In this document: positions 22,536 to 28,400 of the stretch, one piece after another
Layout of the letters: each line of letters starts with the position of its first letter
Numbering within the stretch: the stretch's first letter is position 1
Assembly (NCBI GenBank): GCA_003963225.1
Contig: RXKB01000029.1
Span: 1 to 36,598 of the forward strand
Direction of reading: 5' to 3'
Length of the DNA stretch: 36,598 nt
DNA from: Candidatus Babelota bacterium
Lineage (GTDB): Bacteria > Babelota > Babeliae > Babelales > Vermiphilaceae
Translations under genes and position numbers: made by a program
Notes under the pieces: model-generated
The model's input: only the letters and a program-made list of their open reading frames with translations
Databases searched by the model: none
Told to the model about the DNA's origin: nothing

Positions 22536-22550
22536 ACGTGCTAACGCGTT
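22536..22550. promoter_or_regulatory. Operator 1 (ACGTGCTAACGCGTT)
   Basis: This 15-bp sequence is an exact inverted copy of 22599-22613. It overlaps the expected start point of the minus promoter (TTGACA at 22583-22578, 18-base spacer, TTAATC at 22559-22554). It also contains most of the 12-bp palindrome CTAACGCGTTAG (22541-22552). Confidence 0.75.
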
Positions 22551-22553
22551 AGT

Positions 22554-22583
22554 GATTAAGTTTGACTTCATTTGTTCTGTCAA
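22554..22583 (-). promoter_or_regulatory. Promoter of the PrimPol gene
   Basis: The minus-strand -35 TTGACA (22583-22578) is followed after 18 bases by TTAATC (22559-22554), a sigma70-like pair; CTTAAT with a 17-base spacer is an alternative. Operator 1 overlaps the start region. Confidence 0.65.
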
Positions 22584-22589
22584 TATAGT
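22562..22589 (+). promoter_or_regulatory. Promoter of the recombination operon
   Basis: TTGACT (22562-22567), 16-base spacer and TATAGT (22584-22589) form a good sigma70-type promoter for the rightward genes from 22634. Operator 2 begins nine bases after the -10 box. Confidence 0.75.
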
Positions 22590-22598
22590 TTCAATTTC

Positions 22599-22613
22599 AA
22601 CGCGTTAGCACGT
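22599..22613. promoter_or_regulatory. Operator 2 (AACGCGTTAGCACGT)
   Basis: This is the exact inverted copy of operator 1. It sits at the expected start point of the rightward promoter, so one repressor could silence both directions. Confidence 0.75.
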
Positions 22614-22633
22614 AACAAAAGGGGAGAGTTCTT

Positions 22634-23347
22634 ATGATTCGTTCAACACGAGACTATGGTAATCAACAATTAAAGATATTAGTTTATGGCGCAGCTGGCA
22701 GAGGGAAAACTTACCTTGCGCGTACGCTAAAAGATGTACTTGTTATTTCAGCAGAGGGCGGCCTTCTTTCTTTAAGAGGCGCTAACATTGATTATTGGGA
22801 TATAACTACAGATGAAAATGGAAAACTTTTATCTAAAGAAAAAAGATTAGAGAGCCTTCGCTCTGCTTATGATTATGTTCAATCAGATGAAGTTCGAAAA
22901 AAATATAAGTGGCTCTTCATTGATTCACTTACTGAGATCGGACAAGTTGTTATTGAATCTTTAAAGCTTAAATATCCTGAGAAAAAAGATGCTCTTGTGA
23001 TGTGGGGCGAATACGCTGATCAAATGCGCTCTCTTATTAAAGCCTTTAGAGATTTGCCTGGATACAATGTTGTTTTCACAGCTCTTGATACAACAGAAAA
23101 AGATGAGAACGCAAAACGCTATCAGGCAGTTGACCTGCAAGGCAAAATCTCAACTCAGCTTCCAGGCTATTTTGATGAAGTATTTTATTTCCACGTTTAT
23201 GATGATGAGAACACTGGCGAAAAGAAGCGATTTCTCATTACTCAGCCAAATGATAAAGTGATTGCGAAGGATAGATCAGGGCGTCTTGATATTATGGAAG
23301 AGGCTGACCTTGGAAAAATCGCAAGTAAAATTACAGCAAATAATTAG
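22634..23347 (+). CDS. Sak4-like RecA-fold ATPase (single-strand annealing/recombination)
   Basis: This 237-residue phage nucleotide-binding protein has Walker A GAAGRGKT (residues 19-26) and a Walker B strand YKWLFIDS (91-98). This short AAA_24/Sak4-type protein normally pairs with a phage exonuclease and an SSB-like protein for recombination, as found here. The start ATG 22634 has GGGGAGAG upstream. It ends with TAG directly followed by TGA. Confidence 0.85.
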   Translation: MIRSTRDYGNQQLKILVYGAAGRGKTYLARTLKDVLVISAEGGLLSLRGANIDYWDITTDENGKLLSKEKRLESLRSAYDYVQSDEVRKKYKWLFIDSLTEIGQVVIESLKLKYPEKKDALVMWGEYADQMRSLIKAFRDLPGYNVVFTALDTTEKDENAKRYQAVDLQGKISTQLPGYFDEVFYFHVYDDENTGEKKRFLITQPNDKVIAKDRSGRLDIMEEADLGKIASKITANN

Positions 23348-23396
23348 TGAAATTCAAAAACATTTTAAGCTACGAACAAACCACAAAGGAGAGGTT

Positions 23397-23873
23397 ATGT
23401 TATTTGATGTTAGAGACACAGAAGTATCAAACGATTTTGAGCTAATGCCTGCAGGCGACTACTTAGTAGTTTCAGATACGGTTGAGGTAAAAGAAACAAA
23501 GGGTGGCGACGGACGATACTTGAAAGTGATGTATAAAGTTTTAGAAGGTGATTGGAAGAACAGAGTGGTGTTTCACCAGTTTAACTTTGAAAACAAAAAC
23601 CCAAAGGCTGTTGAGATTGCTAAGGGCGAGCTTAAAAAATGGTTCATAGCTGCAGGACTTCCGCCTGAAGCACAGGTGATTAAGTCAGCTGACTCAGTCT
23701 GTGGCCTTAAGTGCGTAATTAAAGTTGGTGTAAAAACAGACTCTCAATATGGAGATAAAAACGTAGTTAAGGGATGGAAGTCTGAGCACTCAGCCGATGA
23801 TATTGATGTTGCGCTGAGCACGGGCGCCCAAGCTCAAGCACCAAAAAAGTCATCGTCACTTAAAGGGTTTTGA
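23397..23873 (+). CDS. DUF669-type single-strand-binding-like protein
   Basis: The start was set at ATG 23397 with AAAGGAGAGG upstream; codons before it belong to a longer frame without support. The 158-residue product begins MLFDVRDTEV, has the pattern ELMPAGDYLV and GGDGRYLKVMYKVLEGDW, and the central NRVVFHQFNFENKNPKA (about residues 58-74) typical of DUF669 proteins next to Sak4 or Erf genes. It ends with a short Ala/Gln/Lys tail. Its last 40 bases overlap the minus-strand nuclease gene end. Confidence 0.82.
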   Translation: MLFDVRDTEVSNDFELMPAGDYLVVSDTVEVKETKGGDGRYLKVMYKVLEGDWKNRVVFHQFNFENKNPKAVEIAKGELKKWFIAAGLPPEAQVIKSADSVCGLKCVIKVGVKTDSQYGDKNVVKGWKSEHSADDIDVALSTGAQAQAPKKSSSLKGF

Positions 23874-24349
23874 TTTCGCTCTTTAGGTAAAATAGAAAAA
23901 AGATATTGTTGGCGTGCGGCTTCACTATCAAGCGTGCGCCAATGTTCATAGAATTTTTGGAGGCATTCTTGAGAGTCCACGACGACGGCGAAACAATGTG
24001 TTTTGATCTTTTTTTCTATGAAGTCCCGCTGATTCGGTCTCAACGTATGGCGCTTCCCGAGGGCTTTAAACTCAACATAAACGGCCACTCCGAAGGGATC
24101 ATTACCAAAGCAATCAAGCACACCTGGACGGGTTTGAGAATTCATATAGCGTCCGATATTTGGGTTAAACACGCTCTTAGACTCAACAATATTTACGTCA
24201 AACCCGTTGCCTCGCATCCAAGCCATGCAGCTTCTCACGGTTATTTCTTCTGGTTTTTTGTTGCGACGCTGGGTTACGCTATCTTTATTTTCTTGTTTCT
24301 CGTAATATTTCTCAAGCGCAGCCTGAACTCGTTTTTTGTACTCACTCAT
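23834..24349 (-). CDS. VRR-NUC-type nuclease, antisense to its neighbours
   Basis: This 171-residue protein has a basic helical N-terminus and a PD-(D/E)XK nuclease core: PGVLD (D79), VEFKA (E93, K95) and a PNQRDF segment (Q107), the set of VRR-NUC and Holliday-resolvase-like proteins. It would process branched or damaged DNA. It lies on the minus strand inside a plus-strand operon; its ATG is 11 bases from the next plus-strand ATG, and its immediate upstream sequence (CCTTTTCCT) lacks a Shine-Dalgarno site, so its expression is unusual. Confidence 0.8.
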   Translation of the reverse strand: MSEYKKRVQAALEKYYEKQENKDSVTQRRNKKPEEITVRSCMAWMRGNGFDVNIVESKSVFNPNIGRYMNSQTRPGVLDCFGNDPFGVAVYVEFKALGKRHTLRPNQRDFIEKKIKTHCFAVVVDSQECLQKFYEHWRTLDSEAARQQYLFSILPKERNQNPLSDDDFFGA

Positions 24350-24360
24350 AGGAAAAGGCT

Positions 24361-24963
24361 ATGAACATTGTTGAGATACGTCAAGACTCGGTCGAGTGGC
24401 ACAGCTGGAGGTCTAAGGGTATTGGTGCAAGCGAAGCGCCGGTTATTATGTTTGATTCTCCATGGAAAACTTTAGACGATTTATGGCAAGAAAAAGTTTA
24501 TGGAGTGAGTCTAACGAAACAAAATTTCGCCATGAAGCGAGGAAAGAAGCTTGAAGCTGTTGCGCGAGATATTTATGAGCAACAATTTAAAGTCTCAGTT
24601 CCCCCAATAACAGCAGCATGTTCTAGATTTCCATTCATCTTAGCGTCTCTTGATGGATTTCATGAAAGACATAAGTACGTTGTTGAAATCAAATGCCCTC
24701 TTAATGAAAATGAAATCGAAATTGCAAAAAAAGGTATTCTTACTCCAAAATATTATGCGCAAATTCAACAACAGCTCTATGTTACGAATGGTTCTTATTG
24801 TGATTTTGTCACTTTTGATGGTTATAGCAGTATCTCAGTTATTAAGGTTTACCCCCATTACACCTATCAAAGAGAACTTGTAAGAAGGCTTCGCTGGTTT
24901 TGGCATCAAGTAGAAAATAAAATCCCGCTTAAAAAGCGAAAGGTTGGGTTCTTTCATGTTTAA
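24361..24963 (+). CDS. YqaJ-type exonuclease
   Basis: This 200-residue lambda-exonuclease-fold protein has an N-terminal IGASEAP (21-27), a LASLDG (94-99, D98) strand, VEIKCP (108-113, E109 and K111), and a YYAQIQQQLY helix (131-140), matching the YqaJ viral recombinase family. With Sak4 and DUF669 it forms a two-component recombination set. The start follows AGGAAAAGGCT. Confidence 0.88.
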   Translation: MNIVEIRQDSVEWHSWRSKGIGASEAPVIMFDSPWKTLDDLWQEKVYGVSLTKQNFAMKRGKKLEAVARDIYEQQFKVSVPPITAACSRFPFILASLDGFHERHKYVVEIKCPLNENEIEIAKKGILTPKYYAQIQQQLYVTNGSYCDFVTFDGYSSISVIKVYPHYTYQRELVRRLRWFWHQVENKIPLKKRKVGFFHV

Positions 24964-25144
24964 AGAAGGTGAAGTCTTACTTTATCGCTCACCCTATAAA
25001 TTTAAAGAGATTGACTTAGGCGAAGTGGAGGCTAAGTTTGTAAGAAACGGACCGCCGGGTAGAGCGGTAATTGACGTAAAAATAAATGGACTTTTTTTAA
25101 AGAGAAGAGTTGTGAAGTTTGATTATCTAAGGAAGAAACAATGA
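24956..25144 (+). CDS. Small hypothetical protein
   Basis: This 62-residue beta-rich basic protein was started at ATG 24956; a TTG at 24944 could add four residues. It overlaps the exonuclease end by eight bases and the next start by ATGA. Content such as GEVLLYRSPYKF suggests a short barrel; no family recognised. Confidence 0.6.
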   Translation: MFKEGEVLLYRSPYKFKEIDLGEVEAKFVRNGPPGRAVIDVKINGLFLKRRVVKFDYLRKKQ

Positions 25145-25890
25145 AAAAACTAAAGAAAAATCCGCTGCATTTTGTAGATAAAAAAGAATTTATTGTAACT
25201 CAAGAGCATGATTTTTCTTCCCGTGGCGGCAACTCTGCACAACACACGGCCATGTGGATTATCGGCATGTATTCATTATCTCGAGATGCAATTACGAGCT
25301 TTATTCAAGCTAAAAAGAAGATTTTTCTTTACTGGATTTTATTAAATAAGCAACCCGAGCCCACCCTTCATTGGGATGCTCAGCACTGGCCCGGGCAAGT
25401 GGGGCACATGTCGAGAGATAATTTAGTGGCATTTGTGTGCGCGCTTAAGCTCTTTGATCTTAAGAAAACTTTGTGGCTCCTTCTTTTAAGAATCGCTCTT
25501 CGTGGCGGATTTTTATGGAACTATAAACGAATTGGCCAAACAGAAGGTCCTCATAAAATACCTGACTGGTGCGGCCCTCTTATTTGGTTTACAGCATTAA
25601 GATTTAAATGGAATCCTTTAAATTTAATCGCTGATTTGTACTTAGGAATTGCAATCGTGATTGCTTGTTTAAGATCTTCAAACCCAAAGCACATGGATCA
25701 GCATTTAAATTTAATTGTTATTGGCGAAACATGCGCCAAAATTTCACATAATATTATTTTGGATTGCGTACTTGCGTTCTATAAGGAGTCTGAGCTCCCC
25801 AAGATTGCCCTGACTGCTTATTTTGAGCCTGAGTACGCAGCTCCACTTGATCACATTTGGATTCAGGTTGTCGAGAGGTGGCCGAGCTAG
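25141..25890 (+). CDS. Hypothetical protein with hydrophobic segments
   Basis: This 249-residue protein of unknown function has an N-terminal FSSRGGNSAQHTAMW segment (about residues 26-40), a WPGQVGHMSRDN motif (near 82-93) and two hydrophobic stretches (about 110-120 and 168-182) that may be amphipathic or membrane-associated. The G(N/D)SAQ...SRD pattern recalls an uncharacterised phage protein group I have seen described only as hypothetical. The TAG stop lies inside a perfect 8-bp hairpin (25883-25907). Confidence 0.6.
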   Translation: MKKLKKNPLHFVDKKEFIVTQEHDFSSRGGNSAQHTAMWIIGMYSLSRDAITSFIQAKKKIFLYWILLNKQPEPTLHWDAQHWPGQVGHMSRDNLVAFVCALKLFDLKKTLWLLLLRIALRGGFLWNYKRIGQTEGPHKIPDWCGPLIWFTALRFKWNPLNLIADLYLGIAIVIACLRSSNPKHMDQHLNLIVIGETCAKISHNIILDCVLAFYKESELPKIALTAYFEPEYAAPLDHIWIQVVERWPS

Positions 25891-25907
25891 TTTGATTTCC
25901 TAGCTCG
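25883..25907 (+). other. Hairpin straddling the stop codon of the 249-residue gene
   Basis: CGAGCTAG (25883-25890) pairs perfectly with CTAGCTCG (25900-25907) around a nine-base loop, with two more G-C pairs beyond one mismatch. It includes the TAG stop. No U-tract follows, so it is not a standard terminator. The remaining bases to 25979 contain only weak stems. Confidence 0.6.
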
Positions 25908-25979
25908 ACCGGGTATGATTCGGAGGCCCTGGACTACGGGCTAATTGCTTGTCGGTAAATCTACTGCCAGACTGTAGGC

Positions 25980-26288
25980 ATGATTGAATCATTATCTAAA
26001 AACATGACCCCAGACCAGGTAGCTGTCTTGCTAGCTGCTGGATATTATTTATTAAAAGAATTGATTCAATTTGCTAAGGACTGGTTTAGGAAAACTTCAG
26101 ATAAAACTGAAGAAAACACGACCGCAGTCATAGCACTTACTACTGAATTAAAACACTTTAACAACCGAATAGTAGTTATAGAAGAGAAAATCAAAAGAGC
26201 TGATGAGACAGAAAAAATTGTCTACAAGCTTGAAAAGGATGTTGGATTTGCACATGAAAAAATTAGAGAAATCAAAGACAGACTCTAG
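25980..26288 (+). CDS. Small coiled-coil protein with hydrophobic N-terminus
   Basis: This 102-residue protein has a hydrophobic/amphipathic segment (about residues 12-30) then a long charged coiled coil (about 45-102). This form resembles membrane-associated phage proteins such as XhlA-like or spanin-like proteins, in reverse order for XhlA. No ribosome site is strong. The role may be lysis-related; unassigned. Confidence 0.5.
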   Translation: MIESLSKNMTPDQVAVLLAAGYYLLKELIQFAKDWFRKTSDKTEENTTAVIALTTELKHFNNRIVVIEEKIKRADETEKIVYKLEKDVGFAHEKIREIKDRL

Positions 26289-26448
26289 CGAAAATGGCGA
26301 ATCCCCAATGATGTACGCATTTGAACAATGCGAAGATGGAATGGTTCACATCCTAACAGATGACTATGGATTTGAATTGTTTAAGCAGTTTTTAAGTATG
26401 TATAAAACAAATGTTCCAGAGCACTTACTTAGTGAGCAAGAACACTAA
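26254..26448 (+). CDS. Small hypothetical protein
   Basis: The start is uncertain; ATG 26254 gives 64 residues and overlaps the preceding gene by 35 bases, and ATGs at 26308/26311 are alternatives. The product is acidic with FEQCEDGMVHILTDDYGF. Its last 20 bases overlap the end of the opposite-strand late gene. Unknown. Confidence 0.45.
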   Translation: MKKLEKSKTDSSENGESPMMYAFEQCEDGMVHILTDDYGFELFKQFLSMYKTNVPEHLLSEQEH

Positions 26449-26740
26449 AGGCGAGAGCGCCAACAGCCATGCCAGAAATAAAATAAAGAACGCTAGATCC
26501 AAACGTCCCTGCCTCTCCCGCACATGAGACTTGATGTAGTTTACGTTCACAGAGATCTTTTTCCATAATCTCAATATCAATTTGTCTCATCCCTTCGTCA
26601 TCAATAAGCGTTCCATCAAAAGGTGCTTTTGTGCCTTCAAAGATTCTCTTCATTTTAACACTATCTGCAGCGCTAGCGTTTGTTGAAACGATTAAGCAGA
26701 GACTTAATAATGTCGTCGATAGTTTTTTTCTTAACTTCAT
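26429..26740 (-). CDS. Exported small protein with C-terminal membrane segment (possible spanin-type)
   Basis: The start was set at ATG 26740 with AGGAG seven bases upstream. The 103-residue product has a Sec signal peptide ending ASA (residues about 1-24), a periplasmic centre with two cysteines and a C-terminal hydrophobic helix (SSVLYFISGMAVGALAFSVLA). It follows two small membrane proteins at the end of the late operon, the usual place for spanins or lysis regulators. The exact role is not proven. Confidence 0.55.
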   Translation of the reverse strand: MKLRKKLSTTLLSLCLIVSTNASAADSVKMKRIFEGTKAPFDGTLIDDEGMRQIDIEIMEKDLCERKLHQVSCAGEAGTFGSSVLYFISGMAVGALAFSVLAH

Positions 26741-26888
26741 TTTTAATCTCCTGCTTTTCATTCTTATATTCTAGGTCTAAAATCTTGTTGTCTTTTTCAA
26801 TGCCAGACTTAAGTAGCTTAAAAATAAAAGCAATGCCTGCAAAGCTACTTAAGATCCCAATGACGACACCCCAAGATTTTGGCTCCAT
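26673..26888 (-). CDS. Small membrane protein with cytoplasmic/periplasmic coiled coil
   Basis: This 71-residue protein has one N-terminal transmembrane helix (SWGVVIGILSSFAGIAFIF) and a charged helical rest (KNEKQEIKNEVKKK), as in inner-membrane spanin subunits. It is coupled to the preceding gene by TAATG and overlaps the next gene. The lysis role is inferred from position and topology. Confidence 0.55.
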   Translation of the reverse strand: MEPKSWGVVIGILSSFAGIAFIFKLLKSGIEKDNKILDLEYKNEKQEIKNEVKKKTIDDIIKSLLNRFNKR

Positions 26889-27103
26889 TATTTGTGCGCT
26901 TTGTTAGCAACAGCTAGGTCGATAACTTTTTGAATGAAAGAAATAATCTTACCAATAATTTCGTAAGCTTTATTGTCTACGTCCGTAGAGGTTGTAAGAT
27001 CTTTAATCTTCTCAAGGCCCGCATGAAGCCCTGACATCAAAAAGTTAAATCCAACAACACAAGCTAAAATTAAATCCCAGTTATTTTGAATTTTCTCAAG
27101 CAT
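26888..27103 (-). CDS. Small membrane protein (possible holin)
   Basis: This 71-residue protein has an N-terminal hydrophobic helix (about residues 10-28, LILACVVGFNFLMSGLH) and a second weaker one near 48-65, with a basic tail. Size and place at the end of the late operon suggest a holin, but the single clear membrane segment is modest evidence. The start has the AAAGGGGGATT leader. Confidence 0.5.
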   Translation of the reverse strand: MLEKIQNNWDLILACVVGFNFLMSGLHAGLEKIKDLTTSTDVDNKAYEIIGKIISFIQKVIDLAVANKAHK

Positions 27104-27116
27104 CGCAATCCCCCTT

Positions 27117-27857
27117 TTATGGTTCTACCCAAGATATGATAATACCGCCATCGCCACCGTCACCGCCAGCAGAACCGTTTGCACCTGCGCCAGAACCGGC
27201 CCCACCGCCGCCCCCGCCACCGTTAGTTCCGTCGCCACCTGCAGCAAGCCCACCGTCACCAGAGTTTGCCCCCGCTCCCCCAGCGCCATAGCTAGACCCA
27301 CCGCCCCCACCTGGCCCGCCAGTGTTCCCCGCACCAGCTGCAACGCCTGCAGCACCGCCTGGGAAGTAATAACTGCTAAGCCCGGTGCCAGCAAGATCAC
27401 CAGCTGTTGCTGGCGCAGTTCGACCGTTACCTCCTGAAAAGCCATAGTGCGCCGGGAACCCTGATTTATTCGCCCCACCAGTTCCCCCGCTTGCGCCCCC
27501 GCCCGTTCCTCCAGCCCCTCCTGGAAACACTAAGGATCCAAGCGTTGTGTTGCCCCCGGCTGACCCATCAGCGCCAGCGCCAGTAGATGTAGCGCCAGCC
27601 CCACCAGTGCCACCTGTTCCAATGCTGTAAGCAAGGTTACCGCTTACAGGAATTTTACCTTGGAAAACAGGTGCCCCACCACCTCCACCGCCCCCAGATC
27701 CGTTGTCAGCATTGTTGTTTTTACCGCCGCCTCCTGCGCCGCCTCCTGCGCCCCATCCGATGACATGAACTTCAGTAACGCCAGGAGTCCATGTCCATGT
27801 GCCACTGCCAGAAGTGATGACTTGAGTTTTAATATTGGGAAAGTTAAAGCTTGGCAT
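27117..27857 (-). CDS. Glycine-rich tail adhesin
   Basis: This 246-residue protein has an N-terminal WTWTPGVTEVHVIGWGAGGG segment (residues about 20-39), a known opening of phage glycine-rich fibre tips, then many poly-glycine motifs with short variable inserts, as in T-even gp38-like adhesins whose loops bind the host receptor. It ends IIISWVEP. It should decide host range. Its repeat-rich GC content exceeds that of its neighbours because of Gly and Ala codons. Confidence 0.75.
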   Translation of the reverse strand: MPSFNFPNIKTQVITSGSGTWTWTPGVTEVHVIGWGAGGGAGGGGKNNNADNGSGGGGGGGAPVFQGKIPVSGNLAYSIGTGGTGGAGATSTGAGADGSAGGNTTLGSLVFPGGAGGTGGGASGGTGGANKSGFPAHYGFSGGNGRTAPATAGDLAGTGLSSYYFPGGAAGVAAGAGNTGGPGGGGGSSYGAGGAGANSGDGGLAAGGDGTNGGGGGGGAGSGAGANGSAGGDGGDGGIIISWVEP

Positions 27858-27867
27858 TTAAGATCCT

Positions 27868-28383
27868 TTAAGTTTTTTCAAATTCTAAAATTCCATTTAA
27901 TCCAAACGGAGTTCCGCCTTGAGCTGTCGTAATATCCATTCGAATTAAATCACCTGCAAGTAAAGCCGTTGTTGAGATTACGGCGTTAGAAGATGCGGCA
28001 TAGTCACCAGCACCAAAAGCAACTGAGGGCTTGGTTGAAAAAATTGAAGTCCATGCCCCGCCACCGCGCTTATATAAAATATCAATTTCAGTTGATCCAG
28101 AAGAGCCTGCTTGATGAATAAGCACTCGGCCACCAAGAACAGTAATGTTGAAAGTTAAGCGAATAATACCACACCCAGAATCAGAGTTTGTAAAAGGCGC
28201 CCACCCGCCATAGGGGCCGTGCACGTGCCATTCAAAAGGGTGATACGCAACAGAACTTCCACCCTCAAGTGAAATAATTCTTGATTCGTGATCATCTAAA
28301 TTTTCTTGAGCTTTAGTCCAAAGATCTTGTGTAACGGGATCGCCGGCTTCTATTTCTGTATTTAAAATTGGATCATAAGCCAT
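27868..28383 (-). CDS. Tail fibre-associated protein
   Basis: This 171-residue protein has an N-terminal helix with a DPVTQDLWTKAQENLDDHE segment, typical of attachment parts of small fibre proteins, then a beta-rich domain (about residues 50-165) similar in style to jelly-roll fibre tips. It lies between the tail hub and the adhesin. The precise role is unknown. Confidence 0.6.
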   Translation of the reverse strand: MAYDPILNTEIEAGDPVTQDLWTKAQENLDDHESRIISLEGGSSVAYHPFEWHVHGPYGGWAPFTNSDSGCGIIRLTFNITVLGGRVLIHQAGSSGSTEIDILYKRGGGAWTSIFSTKPSVAFGAGDYAASSNAVISTTALLAGDLIRMDITTAQGGTPFGLNGILEFEKT

Positions 28384-28400
28384 TTAAAAAATCTCCCCAA

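Noticed and set aside
23906..24364. Plus-strand 152-residue frame opposite the VRR-NUC gene
   Set aside because: The opposite strand encodes a recognisable nuclease; the plus frame has no ribosome site and atypical composition.
25874..25979. Sequence GAGAGGTGGCCGAG resembling the start of a tRNA-Ser
   Set aside because: It lies in the end of a coding gene and no matching acceptor 3' strand or TTCGA-type T-loop follows at the right distance.
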